A DNA stretch of 64,000 nucleotides from Dactylellina haptotyla (lineage: Eukaryota; Ascomycota; Orbiliomycetes; Orbiliales; Orbiliaceae), in contig CM062388.1 in the NCBI GenBank assembly GCA_031310005.1, forward strand, positions 2,170,001 to 2,234,000, in the 5' to 3' direction. Positions 22,532-34,600 of the stretch are shown here, piece after piece. Under the pieces are notes generated by a model, which did not search any database, was not told the origin of the DNA, and saw nothing but the letters and a program-made list of their open reading frames with translations. A program made the position numbers and the translations under genes. Every line of letters starts with the position of its first letter. Positions within the stretch are counted from its first letter, which is position 1.

Positions 22532-24663
22532 ATGCTACCCGGACGAGTCCTCGGCCGCGGAATTGCTTTGCGTGCATCAATCGTTAACGCCAGATTACTC
22601 GCACGCAACAACACCGTTGTGGTACCCGTGGGAGCAGCGATACGATTGTTTGGCTCAGCTGCTAAATTTCCTCAGAAGAAGCACTATATAGCTCCGTATA
22701 AGACCGTGACTCCTAAAACGGCCCGTTGGTTCCACCGATCAGTCTCCACCATGTCTCATCCGTCATCCAACAACACCTCGAACAACCCGGGTATGACATT
22801 TTCATCCGGCCGCAACGATGCCGTATGGACTGCTCTGCAACCATATGATTCGTGGCCCAAGTTTTCAAAACTCTCCGAAGATATCGAGACAGAGGTGGTT
22901 GTTGTCGGTGCAGGCATGGCTGGTATCTCCACGGCATACGAGCTGGTGAACAGAGGTATCAAGACAGTTTTAATCGACGCGAGGGAAGTTACATCCGGCG
23001 AAACGGGGAGAACAAGCGGGCATCTGAGTGACTTTCTAGGGTCGAGATGGAAGAGTATTATTCAAGGTTGTAATTCTATTAATGAGTATCCGTCAAGTTG
23101 GTATTATTGAGTATTAATTTAAGATTCCGCGGGATATAGAACACGGCGTTGAAAATGCAAAACTCCTCTACGAGTCTCACCGGTACGCTATCGAACGTGT
23201 CGGAGAGATATCGAAGAAACATGGCATCGAGTGCGAGTATGAAGAGTTGCCGGGATGGGTGATGGTTCAAGTACCATCCACTAGCTCGGACTACGACGAA
23301 AAGAACGACCTCGTCGGAGAACCAGACGCCTACAAAACGCTGGGTTATGAAAATAGAGTTAAATGCGATGAAAAGGAGGAAGTCGGACCTTACAGTGGTG
23401 CGGTGTTGAAAATCGAGGGGCAGGCGAAATTTCATCCTACAAAGTCAGCTACCACATTATCGCTACTTTAATATTGGCTTTCGGCTAACCAGATTATGGC
23501 AGATATTTGCACGGATTACTCAATGAATTGGTCAAGAACCACTCAGATATATTCAGCTGCTACACGAATACAAGGATGAGGAGTTACAAGACTCACGGGG
23601 ACAAGATTGAGGTCGAGACTGAAGGCGATCTCCCACCGGATCCGAAACCTATGTCCTCGGCCAAGGGACATTCGATTCACGCCAGTCACCTCGTCATGGC
23701 CAGCAATATCCCACTAAGTACAATACTTCCCCCCCTTTCAGTATTTGAGAACGCCACGACCATCATCCGAGTCTAACCACCGTCAGCGTAGATGCGGCCG
23801 ATATGATTCTCAAGTGTCATACTTACAGAACATACTGTATCGCCAGCACGATACCCGCCAAATCCGCTCCTCCGTATCTACTTTACAACAACTCGGATCC
23901 GTATATATACGTCCGCACGGCAGCCCACCCAGATTCCTCGAAGAGATACCTACTCATCGGTGGCGAGGATCACAAAACGGGAATCCTTTCAAAAGAAGAT
24001 TATTCCTCCAAGTTCTCGAAGCTGGTCAGCTGGGGTACAGAGTTCTTCCCAGATATGTCGAGCTCCCCGGACTTCGCCTGGTCCGGCCAGGTGGTCGAAG
24101 CCGCCGACAACGTAGCATATATCGGGCGGGACAGCACTCTCGGGAATAACATCTGGATATCAACCGGCGATTGCGGAAACGGGTTGACCCACGCTGTTAT
24201 CGCGTCCAAGATCCTGTCCGATGAGATAACTGGTGTCGAAAATCCTTGGGCTAAACTGTACTCCCCGTCCCGCAAGCCAGGCCCCCGGAGTATACCGGAA
24301 GTCATCTCGGAGAACGTCGAACAGGTTTCAAAGTACGCTAGAGCGTTCAGTGTTGATATTAGTGATATCGAGGAGCTACCTGTGTGTAGTGGTGGGGTAT
24401 TACATTCCGGTTTGAAGAAATTGGGTAAGCCGGTGGCGGCTTATAAGGATGAGAATGGCGAGGTTCGGACTTTTTCGGCAATATGCCCGCATGCTGGAGG
24501 GATTGTCGCGTGGAATGCGGTTGAGAAGAGCTGGGATTGTCCGGTTCACGGGAGTAGATTTGACGGGCTCACGGGTAAGTGTGTTTTTGGGCCTAGTAAT
24601 AGGGGATTGACTGCGGAGGATGAAAACGCAAAGGTTGCGGTTAATAGCTCCACGAGTGGATGA
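22532..24663 (+). CDS. FAD-dependent oxidoreductase fused to a Rieske [2Fe-2S] domain
   Basis: Four exons (22532-23066, 23140-23443, 23503-23717, 23792-24663) give 641 residues with all phases consistent. The first 70 residues are Arg/Ala-rich with no acids (LGRGIALRASIVNARLLARN), a likely mitochondrial presequence. The FAD-binding start is EVVVVGAGMAGISTAYEL near residues 120-137, the DAO-type fold. The middle has HPTKYLHGLLNEL and IGGEDHKTGI, seen in this family. The end is a Rieske domain: CPHAGG at about 583 and CPVHGSRFD at about 601, giving the two Cys and two His ligands. Similar fusions occur in bacteria and fungi, where they oxidise amines or sugars and pass electrons through the cluster. 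The substrate is unknown. An internal Met at MSHPSSNN could start a shorter cytosolic form. Confidence 0.9.
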
Positions 24664-25221
24664 AGATGATCGTTATGGTTTGATGATTTATTTTCTTTGT
24701 CAAGCGTGAGCGCTTCGTTTTGTAGTAGCGCTTTAGTTATTTTGACGGTTCTAGCGATAAATGAAAATATAATTTGTCTGAAATAAATTGTGTTAGAGAT
24801 CTTAGTCGGCTAGAGACTTGTGCGCCCCGAGAAAGACAAGGCTACCCCGGACCGTGCAGATTTATGCGGTGTTGTTCAAAGCTATCGGACATTCGATGCT
24901 TGTTAAAACAGCCATTTTAAGGAGGCTCCAACGTGAGGCTTCCGATGCAGATAATTGGACCCTGCCCAGAACATCAAAATGCTACGTCATGCTACCCCAC
25001 CTCGGACCTCTTATCGATAGTCGTGTTTATTTGGGTTGCAATTGAGTGTATGTTGAATTTAATGCCAATATATTCCAAGACTCACAGTACCGATACCTTG
25101 AAGCTCTATATCTCTTACCAGCCTAATATTAAGAGTAAAGCTACTTCGCGTCTCTAATTGGTCATAAGTTGATAAATTTACTGATAAATGTCAAATATAT
25201 AGCAGAGTCCCTACCACAAAA
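24664..25221. other. Intergenic, between oxidoreductase and cupin
   Basis: About 560 bp; both flanking genes read rightward. No gene or clear element is seen. Confidence 0.4.
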
Positions 25222-25608
25222 ATGCCAGAATCAATAATCATCCCCTCCTGCAACGACAAGGCGATCAAGCCAACCGCAAACTTCATCGGCGACGTCTACT
25301 TCGAACCCCTCCACGGCGAAGATAACTTTTCATTCTCCAACGTCACTTTCACACCCTGCGCCAGAACACACTGGCATACCCACCACGGCGGACAATTGAT
25401 CCGAGTCCTTCACGGTAGCGGATGGGTTTGCGATAAGGGAAGCAAACCGCGAAGGATTAAGGCTGGTGATACGGTTTGGTGTCCTCCGGGGACGACACAT
25501 TGGCACGGCGCGGATGATAATACGCTCATGTCGCATTTTGTGAGCGTTTCTGGTAAAACTGAGTGGCATGGGCCGGTTACGGATGAGGAGTATAAAAGCA
25601 AGGAGTAG
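25222..25608 (+). CDS. Small single-domain cupin
   Basis: An intronless gene of 128 residues, the length of one cupin barrel. The first cupin motif is visible as TPCARTHWHTHHGGQLIRVLHG, with HWH and a later H as likely metal ligands and Gln where Glu is common. The second motif is GDTVWCPPGTTHWHGA, with His ligands. The protein is close in style to the bacterial-type cupins often annotated near carboxymuconolactone decarboxylases. It binds one metal ion and may act as an isomerase, oxygenase or hydrolase-like enzyme on a small molecule. Lack of introns and the bacterial look leave an old horizontal origin possible, unproven. It is convergent with the copper transporter 184 bp away. Confidence 0.85.
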   Translation: MPESIIIPSCNDKAIKPTANFIGDVYFEPLHGEDNFSFSNVTFTPCARTHWHTHHGGQLIRVLHGSGWVCDKGSKPRRIKAGDTVWCPPGTTHWHGADDNTLMSHFVSVSGKTEWHGPVTDEEYKSKE

Positions 25609-25792
25609 GGTGAAGCATAGAGTGATGCTAGCTAGATTTGAACGCGAATATATTACCGGTCTCAAGGAATTAGTCTTGTCATCCACCGTAGCGCTAAGAA
25701 GGTTGAGCTGTCTGATACGTAGATATAGCCAGCTACCAAAATATTCGTAATGCTTAAAAAATGGGTATATTTGTTTGAAAAAGGACAACAGA

Positions 25793-26369
25793 CTAGCTCG
25801 CGAATCTTGCAAATGTCAAATCTCCGAGGAACACTCCAACAATCACGGCGAAAAAATAGCCGACATTTAACGTCATAACAGCAAGCATACTAGTCGCCAG
25901 CCAAATCTAGTTAGTATTCCGGACTCCTCATGATATATCCCCACTCGAACATTACCCACAGAAGAAGTTGCAAACCAATATTCACACCAGACAAAAGAGC
26001 TCTAACCGGATCCACCGTCCACCTCCAGGGAGCCGGCCCTTTTATCTTATCATTAACCACCGTCTTGTCGGAAGCGTTGGACGGTTTCGCGATAACGATC
26101 TTCCGCGTTGATTCCAGCTCCCGCCATATCGATTCCTTGTGCGAGGCGTAGGCGATGAGACCGCGGTGTATGAAACTCAAGAGGGCGAGAAAAACGAGTG
26201 CGCCAAAGTACTGGCCTGGATTTTTGGGAGTAAAGGCGTACGAGTAGATCGGTGTCTCGATGATCGATTGGAATACCATGGCCATGCCTCCGTGGGAGCT
26301 GTGGGTTGTAGATGTACCGCTAGTGTCGTCCATGCCGGTCATACCGGTCATACCGGGCATGTCTTCCAT
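25793..26369 (-). CDS. Ctr-type copper transporter
   Basis: Exons 26369-25956 and 25906-25793 give 175 residues; the 49-nt intron (GTAATG ... TACTAACTAG) is in phase 0. The N-terminus is Met-rich (MEDMPGMTGMTGM), the extracellular copper-capture region of Ctr proteins. Three membrane segments follow: near YFGALVFLALLSF, a second with MLAVM (the MxxxM selectivity motif) and a third with GYFFAVIVG (the GxxxG packing motif). A cytosolic loop lies between the first two. The second exon holds both of those motifs, so without the splice the protein would lack them. It imports Cu(I), most likely across the plasma or vacuolar membrane. In fungi such genes are usually induced by copper shortage; no control site was identified here. 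Confidence 0.95.
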
Positions 26370-27080
26370 TGTTGCTGTCCGATTGGTTGTTCCTCCTGCT
26401 AGCTATCTCTTTTACATAAAAGGCGGGGTCGAGAAGTCGGAGCCGTCAACACGATAAATTCTTTCGGCGCAACTGCAACACTTTCGTAAAATAATGTATA
26501 AACACGGATTCGATATTTGTAGAAATAGGAAGTTGCGGTGTCAAGTCAGGAAAGTAAATTTGGAGAAGGGAGAAAATTTTCGAAAACTGGTCGATGGGAT
26601 GGCAAGGAATTATTAAAGCTTGTGTCTTATAGGAGCCCAGATCAGGCACTGCGAGGCCGTACCCCTTGCTGGTTGTCCTGTGGCACATCAACGGACCAAT
26701 CACGACGCTTGACCGCAGGACAGGGGCGGATTCCGATTGGAACTGCGGATAGCGTGCGACAGTTTGCGCTGAATTTCCTTTTTCCATTCTTCATCTTGGC
26801 ACCAAGATTCAATGTGTTCAGTGCGTTCTGATGGTACTTTAGATAGTACGTCTATCGAACCGTAATAGATGTCGATCGGATTGTAGCACAGATTAATGTA
26901 TCATGAGTAATATTGGATCGAAAATTGAGTTAAATGGCTAGTATTCGGGGTAAACGGACTTTAGTACTGGGGCAAACGCTTAATTCATTAGAGCGGAAGT
27001 ACGTAAGTATCTATTGAATTATAATTAGAATTCTAGTAACATGGTGGGATAGGCTAATTACATGACAAAAAAAGAAAATT
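26370..27080. other. Intergenic, 0.7 kb
   Basis: Upstream of the copper transporter and downstream of the ankyrin gene, both minus strand. Only short frames of no known content; no copper-response motif could be assigned with confidence. Confidence 0.4.
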
Positions 27081-28745
27081 TTATACGCTCTTAAGAAGAT
27101 GCGTGATGCATGCCCGGTCTTCCTCCTTTACAAGATCTAGAGCTGATTTACCGTTCGCGTTTCTCTCGTCTGGGTCCAAACCTTTTTTGACAAGATATAA
27201 GAATCTAGAAGGCAGCTTCAGAGTACTAGCATAGCTTCCACTTCCTGCCACGACATGCAGAAGGCTGGAACCATCTGCATCGACCTCCGTCCAATCCCCA
27301 CCGGCCTGCTCGAAAATATCAAACACCGCCGAATCACCGTTCAAATACGTCTGCGATCCTGCTAGGCCCCCACAATAAGCCACTCTTAAACCATCATCAC
27401 CCAAGAAGAGACTCAATGGCGACTGGCCGTCATGGTTTCTGGCATTGATATCGACGCCTCGATCCAAAAACAGCCGGAAGAGTCGCAGCTTTTCGATGGA
27501 AAAATCTCCCTCGCCGATCCCAGAATCGGCTAGATAATGCAGGGCGTTGTTTCCTCGACAGTCTACCGCATCCGCAGCGGCACCGGCGGCGAGCAAGTCA
27601 TCTATCCCCGTATTCACGTGCTCGGTGTTGACGTTCCAATCATGTCTAAAATAGCGACGTAGTCGTTGTAACGCTGCATGAAGAGGATAGTTTCCGAGCT
27701 TGTCGGGCTGATTCACCAAATCCTTCCCACACAATCCGAGGATATATTTGAACGTCTTTCCGGATTTTGGAATATCTCCGTCTTCGGTACTGTTGTAAGC
27801 CTCGAGCAGATGATGGAGTATATTCTTGCCTTGATTATCCACAGCTAGTACATCTGCGCCCTTGCCGATAAGATATCTCACCGCGGTCACGTGTTCCTCA
27901 GCGAAAGGATCAGCGGCACCCGGGGTCATGAAGAAATATTTATCGCGAACTGTAAACTGAATACCGGCATCGGCGCCGAGCGGACTATAACATGCAGATA
28001 GAAGAATCGTGCGCCCTTGAGGATCTCGGTGCTCGAGATCGATTGTTCGGTCGTCATCTAGATATGGGGTAACGATTCCGCCATCTTCGAGAATCGAGTG
28101 GATGACGCAACGGAGGCCGTATTTCTCCTCGAATAGATGGTCAACACCGTCTGCATCATAGTCGAAGTCTCGCACATCGTCGTCTTGGAACTCTGCAGGC
28201 TGTTGATGACCAGGAAATACACCTCGCGGTCTAGCGCGTAACAGTGGCTGGCGGTATACTCCGTACAAGTCTGCTCCGCGGGCAAGGAGGGCCCTCATAA
28301 TAGATTCGAGAAGGCCTCTATCCTGCTGGTTGCTTCTGTCGAAAGGTAAAGTTGCAGCATAGTGAAGCGGGAACCATTCACCTTGATGACGGATATAGCG
28401 AAAGCGTGGTGGGTTCTCTGGATCGCTGGCCCAGTTTTCGAACACTCCGCCGCGTGCAGATAGAGCAGCCGGATCTTGTAAGTGAAGGTTTGGGTCTGTA
28501 CCTGAAGCGAGGAGCTGTTCTAGAGCTTCCAAATTCCGTTCTTTTATTGTCGTAAAGAACTCTTTCGCCAGTGGGTTCGCATTCTGGAAGGAATATTCCT
28601 CTATTTCCTCTTCGGATTCGTCAGAGCTACTCTCCCAGTCGTGCGCCTCATGTTGGGGCTCGTCAATATGCTCCAAAATTTGGATTGGTTGAACCATCAG
28701 AGAGGCGGCCTCGTAATTGTCGATGGGAAAAGTGGGAGATATCAA
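27081..28745 (-). CDS. Ankyrin repeat protein
   Basis: One exon, 554 residues. An acidic stretch (WESSSDESEEEIEEYSF) near residues 38-54 leads into ankyrin-type units spread to the end. Examples are NLEALEQLLASGTDPNLH, AVRYLIGKGADVLAVDNQGKN, LGNYPLHAALQRL, DAVDCRGNNALHYLADSG, LFLDRGVDINARNHDGQSPL and YLVKKGLDPDERNANGKSAL. Repeats are separated by insertions, as in many fungal ankyrin proteins. No F-box, NACHT, kinase or other effector domain is seen, and no signal peptide. It probably acts as a protein-binding scaffold; partners are unknown. The region just upstream (28746-28870) is GC-richer than the rest of the spacer. Confidence 0.85.
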   Translation of the reverse strand: MISPTFPIDNYEAASLMVQPIQILEHIDEPQHEAHDWESSSDESEEEIEEYSFQNANPLAKEFFTTIKERNLEALEQLLASGTDPNLHLQDPAALSARGGVFENWASDPENPPRFRYIRHQGEWFPLHYAATLPFDRSNQQDRGLLESIMRALLARGADLYGVYRQPLLRARPRGVFPGHQQPAEFQDDDVRDFDYDADGVDHLFEEKYGLRCVIHSILEDGGIVTPYLDDDRTIDLEHRDPQGRTILLSACYSPLGADAGIQFTVRDKYFFMTPGAADPFAEEHVTAVRYLIGKGADVLAVDNQGKNILHHLLEAYNSTEDGDIPKSGKTFKYILGLCGKDLVNQPDKLGNYPLHAALQRLRRYFRHDWNVNTEHVNTGIDDLLAAGAAADAVDCRGNNALHYLADSGIGEGDFSIEKLRLFRLFLDRGVDINARNHDGQSPLSLFLGDDGLRVAYCGGLAGSQTYLNGDSAVFDIFEQAGGDWTEVDADGSSLLHVVAGSGSYASTLKLPSRFLYLVKKGLDPDERNANGKSALDLVKEEDRACITHLLKSV

Positions 28746-29304
28746 GATCGATGGTGTGGAGGCTTAGGAGCTCGGAGCTTGGAGACGGTTTAACTTTTAC
28801 TGGGAGAGCGAGCATCGAAATAAAATCTCAACAGTGTCCTGATCATCCAATATCCCGGTGATTAATACATGCATGTGGTCTGGAATGACTGCGCATCGGC
28901 TTCCTCTGGCTTAGGCAGGAGCGGAAAGAAGCATTTCCCGGCCGCGCTTGAACCCAAAATGGGGCAGGTGGTTGCGCGTTGCAGGTTGCGTTGCGCGTTG
29001 CCGTACTCACCTTGATTCATAACGGTTCCGCGATAGGGTATATTTTCTCAATACGGTCGTGGCCGAGTTATCAGTACATTACATCGCGATGGCACCTGCT
29101 ATTCTGAGAGACCTACGCCGTGTCGAAGGCCTGCGTCGTTATCAATAAAAGAGCAAATTTCTAGTCTTAGCACATGCAGCTCACAGCATCTGTGAGGCAG
29201 GTTGGGTACTACGGCCTTATGGCTTCTATTGACATTTGGTTCATGTTCTGCAGCTATGAGAATGCTTTTATGTATTATGCTATATACATCGATCTTCGCG
29301 ACTG
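28746..29304. other. Intergenic with GTTGCG-type short repeats
   Basis: At about 28972-29005 the units GTTGCGCGTTGC and GTTGCGTTGCGCGTTGC overlap in tandem. At 29043-29110 a tRNA A-box-like string (GTGGCCGAGTTATC) occurs without a matching B box or folded arms. No gene seen. Confidence 0.4.
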
Positions 29305-30416
29305 TTACTTTCTAACCGCTCTTTTTGCTGGTATGTTTAAATCCGGGCCGTCGCATGACGTTGCACTTCTGGCTACTTGTGCTCCCTGTAAGGCCTTGAT
29401 ATGGTCTCGATATTTTGTCTTTTCCTTGTCGGTCTCGGCCATCATATTATTGTGTGCTTCTAGTAGCTTCTGTTTTAAAAGCTCACCGTCTCCACCATTT
29501 GCAACATACGTATCAATGGTAAGCTGAAGGCTGAAGAGTTTCTTTTCTTCTGGTTGACCCTTGCCAGGAGCCGGAATACCCTTAACCGGGGGCTTCTCTT
29601 CTGTGTACCGAATTTCAAGCGGTGGATTACCATCTTTCAAATCTTTAAGCTCAGGTCTGTTGATATAGGCATTGCTCTTGTCACCCTTGGCCTCGGCGAG
29701 TCTAAACTGATCGAAATCTTCAAGACGCAAGAAAACGACACTCTTCGTCCCTTCTTTCCCACGGTCGACTATTTCTTGCCACCCATCTGGCACTGGTACA
29801 GGTGGATTGGCAGCTTTCTTAGCTGCGATGTCCAAGTCAAGTCGCTGGATGGGATCAGCAGACTTCGATAGCATATCGTAAAAGTCGGTTGCATCTGGCA
29901 TTGCTCTGGAATTGTCTATGTTCCCTGTAAGGGTGATCCTTCTTTTTTCATCTTCAACCTTTATGGATACAGTGTTGATAGCCTGGAACAATCTGACAGT
30001 CGTCCATTTCTTCGGTGGCTCGTCATTCAATTTTCTTATGGCGGGGCTATGCTTTTCAAGGTCATCTGGCCCAGGTCGACTGCTATCCTTTTGTCCATCT
30101 TCTGCTTTCCATAGGTAAGAGAGTAACTGGGCGAGATTGCATCTAGTCGTGCCGAACTCCGCCCCGCATCCTGGTGCAATCGTGTACCCACCAGGACCGG
30201 GACCGAGCTCAGTTTCAGACATGTACGAAAATATAAGGATGCATCTGATATTTAATTAGTGATGTCATATGCATATAACTATAATTCGCATTCGCGATTT
30301 AGTTCAGTCGCCCAGGAGACATACCGTTCGATTGCTCCACGTTCGCCTTTTGCAGACACTAATTGGGAACTGGAGGCGATGACGCCAAGGGTCATCAAAA
30401 GAGATATAACCTTCAT
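29305..30416 (-). CDS. Secreted protein of unknown function
   Basis: Exons 30416-30325 and 30244-29305 give 343 residues in a consistent phase; the 80-nt intron starts GTATGT and ends ATCAG. The first exon encodes a clear signal peptide (MKVISLLMTLGVIASSSQLVSA). The second begins with a Gly/Pro segment (ELGPGPGGYTIAPGCG) and continues as a hydrophilic, mostly helical protein. A Pro/Lys-rich middle (EEKPPVKGIPAPGKGQPEEKK) separates two parts. Cysteines are few (CILIF, GCG, TRC, SC). No enzyme motif is recognised. Without the upstream exon the protein would look cytosolic, so the secreted call depends on the predicted splice. Confidence 0.75.
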
Positions 30417-30476
30417 ATTTTGAAGCTTATTGCCAGATATAGGCTCTATGGTTGATCTTTATGAATAAAATAATTT

Positions 30477-30486
30477 TTATATATGT
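30477..30486 (-). promoter_or_regulatory. TATA-like element upstream of the secreted unknown
   Basis: The minus strand reads CATATATAAAAAT about 65 bp before the ATG at 30416. Suggestive only. Confidence 0.3.
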
Positions 30487-31517
30487 CTGAAAGAACGACG
30501 GGAATTGAGATAAGAAGTTAAAAAAGATAAAATAAAGAAGTTGATAAAGGTCAATTTCTGTAGCCGTACAAACTAAAGAATAATTTAGATAAGGAGTAGA
30601 AGAGCTAAAAAGAAGGGATGATAGGCTGGGAGGCCATACGAGAATACCCTCTATACCTGCTAGCCGTAGGTATGGCGATAGCTCTTACCATATATATCTA
30701 GATTCTCCTAAAAACCAAGGGAAGGCACATGAGTGCTGCGCCAAAAGATTCGGACCATGCGAGTAACTGCGTATCGCGGGGCTTGCAAGAGTAAGGCACT
30801 GACAACTTGAACTCCGGTTCGCCATGAATCAAGCATGGACCTGGTTGTAGTTAGGCAACATCCCGATTCCGACGGTCGTTAATTTGCGCGGGTAAGCAAA
30901 GAGCCCACGCGGTAACAACTCCGTCAAACGCGGCAGGTGAATCTGAAAAAGAAATAGGCAAGAGATAAAGCGATTGATTCCAATCGGAATGAAATTGATC
31001 GCTAACAGACGGTCTGCTGTGGAGGCTCAACAAATTTCGTTTTGGCACTACCTTCCCGAATAGGTCAATATCAAGTGAGATCCGTCGAAGACCCGACAGA
31101 CCGGTTCTGAATACGAGCTTTGCCTTCCAACGAGGATTCTGCACCTCATTCCGTTCCCACGAAACCTCGCAAACCGTGAAGACTTTTAATGGTTTGGGCC
31201 TCGTATCTGAATGCTACCCTGAGTTTTAGCTCCAATCCAAAATTTACCCCGGTGAAAACCAAGCCATCGCATGATCAGTGAATATAGTCGCGCCACCCGA
31301 GCACCGAGGCATATGCAGCTGTGCGGCACAGCGTTTAATTCCCGACGCTGAGTTCTCTCAAGGCATCCTGGATGGAGGTTTTTGAAGCTTATGCAGAACC
31401 TTCCTGCTCGAATTCCTGTTGACCGAGCTAGGCCGGCCGGTCGGCGTCAGGGCGTAGCTATACACTACCTCGAAATTTGCATGCGCATAATGTTACTCGT
31501 TGATCCAGAGTGCATGT

Positions 31518-31527
31518 GTATATATAT
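31518..31527 (+). promoter_or_regulatory. TATA-like run upstream of the GH55-type gene
   Basis: GTGTATATATATC about 120 bp before the ATG at 31641, a distance like that of the TATA boxes at 17327 and 37125. Confidence 0.35.
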
Positions 31528-31640
31528 CAAGACTTGAGAAGCTTAAGGTACTGATAGCAAAGTTAAATTTCATGTCATTCTTTGTACTGGTAATTTTATC
31601 AGAAAATATTTCGGATTTTTGATATCCGTCTACAGGCATC

Positions 31641-34600
31641 ATGCCAACTTCCGCTCTTTTCGGAAAGGCGATTGCTGCCTTCCTTTTCTTTTGCTTTATC
31701 CTCACAGAATTATCTTCGGCTCATCCATCTTTGAAGTTTAAGCATCGGTTCACCTTAGGACCAAGAGCGAAAGAGCTTCTGACTGCTGAATCTCGCATCG
31801 AGGCTGCTACGTCCCGAGAGATCGCTGCCGCTCGCGCTTTGATCAAAGATGCTCAGGTTAAAGCAGCTGAGTACAATAGGAACAGACTAGCTCACCCGTT
31901 CTTAACGCACTTGCGTACTTCGAGATCTGCTTTTGTCCCTATAAATAAGCGCCAGGCCGCGAATGAAGCAGATGTACCCCCACCGCTTTTTCAAGTAACC
32001 GATGATGTCGCAAGAGCTGCCGCCTTGCTGGCTGAAGTTGATGCTGCATCGGAACCTATTCAGAATATCACGCAAAGAGACTTTGTGGAAAAGCGTGCAG
32101 ACAGCATTTGGTGGATGGGCAAAAAGGAACACCGAGGCTCCTGGCCTTGGGGTAAGGATAATTCCTACCAAGTGTTCCGTGATGTCACCGATGCAAAATG
32201 GGCCACCGGCGGGGCTGCTCGCTGCGTACCAGATGGAAAAACGGTATGTTCGTGATCTATTTCCCAAAATGATCAAAGTCTTTTACTCACAGCATATGCA
32301 GGATTGTACGAAAGCGATAGAGAATGCCATGAAGGATGGCAAGCGGTGTGGTGCAGCCTGTAATGGCTCGACAACGAAGCAAGCGATCCTATATTTCCCG
32401 CCGGGTCAATATCTAATCTCGCGCACGATCGAGATATATTTTGGCACGCAGATGATTGGTGACGCAAGCGGCTTTCCCACGATCGTGGCATCCTCGAGCT
32501 TTGTCGGCCTTGGAATGTTCTCTGTGAATCACTATGTAGAAAATGGTGGTACCGGGCCTGACGGCGGAGCCAAGCAGTGGTACATCAACACTGCCAACTT
32601 TTACCGTCAAATCCGAAACTTCCAATTCGACCTTCGAAAGGCTCCAGCCACTCCTGGTGGCGATATGCCAATGGCCGGCATACACTACCAGGTCGGCCAG
32701 GCTACATCGCTAACGAACCTCAATTTCATGATGTCCAAACCCACCCATTACGGTATCTACGCTGAGAACGGGAGCGGTGGTCAGATGAGTGATATGATTT
32801 TCGAAGGAGGCGGTTTCGGTATATTCGGCGGCGCTCAACAATTCACATCCCAGCGCATGACCTTTAGCAGGGTAGATACAGCTATCCATCTGATTTGGGA
32901 TTGGGGCTGGTCTTGGAAAGGCATCAACTTTATAAATTGCAATGTCGGCCTGAAACTCATCTCCAAAGATGGCACCGGAGTGCACAATACCGGATCTATC
33001 TTGGTTATGGATTCCACTTTCACTAATACTAAGACCGCCATCTTGTCATTCCCCATCTCATCGAAGCTTAAGACTGGAACGACAGGTATGACGCTTGAGA
33101 ACGTCCTCTTCACCGGAGTAGGCAAGGGAATAGTTGATACCGCCGGCAAATCCTACCACGACGGAGGTTCTCAGTCTATCAAATACTGGATCCTCGGTCC
33201 TGCTTATTTCAACCAGAATGGTGGGGAGCGTTCCTTCGAAATGGGTTACACAGAGGATATAAAGCGACCAGATGAGATGACATCTCATATAAATCCCCGA
33301 AACCTTCCCCTGAGGCTGTACTTCGAACGCACGAAACCTCAATACGTCAATAACCATTGGTCTGATTTTGTGTCAGTCAAGAAGGTTGGTGCCAAAGGCG
33401 ACGGCGTGACAGATGACAGAGCCGTTCTGCAGTATGTCATTACCTCGGCTGCAAAGGCCAATCTTATTGTTTATATTGATGCCGGAACGTATATTGTAAA
33501 AGATACGCTCTTCATACCCCCCAACTCCAAGATAGTGGGTGAGGGATGGGCCCATATTGTTGCTGCAGGCTCTTTATTTTCGGATCCCGCCAAGCCCAGA
33601 CCTTTGATCCAAGTAGGTAAACCGGGGGACAAGGGTGTTGTGGAGATGCAAGACTTGCTCTTCACTACCAAAGGCTCTACCGCTGGAGCTATTATGGTCG
33701 AATGGAACATAGAGGCATCCGAACCAGGTTCGGCCGGAATGTGGGATTGCCATGTTCGTATCGGAGGCGCCGAAGGTACCGATTTGACCAGCAAGCAGTG
33801 CCCTCCAAATCAGAGTGCTATCGGTTCAAAATGTATGTCTGGATCGATGATGATGCATATCACCGATTCTGCGTCTGGATATTTCGAGGTAAGAATTAAA
33901 ACTGCTCGCTAAAAGAGGTCTTAATTAGAGTATCTTGCTAACTTCAGATTTGTAGAACGTCTGGCTGTGGGTAGCGGATCACGATATCGACGACCCAGAC
34001 CTTAAGAGCGATGAAAACAATATGGTACAGTGCTCTATATTCACAGCTCGTGGCTTGCTTGTCGAATCTACCAAGCCAGTATGGCTGTATGGCACATCCT
34101 CGGAGCATGCCGTTCTGTATCAATATAACTTCTATAACGCGGCAAACGTCTTTGCTACCATGATCCAAACCGAATCGCCATACTACCAGCCGACTCCAAA
34201 GCCTCCAGCACCATTTGCTGCGTCAACCTTGGGACTGTTCAAAGGCGATGCATCCTACGAAGGTTGCCCTAACAAAGTGGGGTGTGATTCCTCATGGGCT
34301 TTGCAGATCACAGAGTCAGAAAATATCTATATCGCCGGAGCAGGGCTGTACTCTTGGTTTGATACCTACAACCAGGCGGTCTGCGTTGATGCCAGGAACT
34401 GCCAAAAGGCGCTTATCTTACTACAAGACAATAGCAATAGCGTCCAGATAAACAATTTGATCACTATTGGTGCAACCACGATGATTGTCTCGGGAGAAAC
34501 AGAAATCAAATCGATTGACAACCTGGCTGTCGACTTTCATCCGTACTGGTCTCAAATTACGGCGTTCGGTGTAGCCAACAGCTTCGAAGACGATGATGAC

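Larger units (their letters stand above)
30417..31640. other. Divergent intergenic region, 1.2 kb
   Basis: Promoter space for the secreted unknown (minus) and the GH55-type gene (plus). A TATATATA run at 31518-31527 lies about 120 bp before the plus-strand ATG. The 97-codon minus frame at 31144-30851 has no recognisable domain. Confidence 0.4.

Noticed and set aside
29040-29130. tRNA-Leu/Ser-like A box (GTGGCCGAGTTATC)
   Set aside because: The expected B box is too degenerate (GTGTCGAAGGCC) and the arms do not pair; at most a very old relic.
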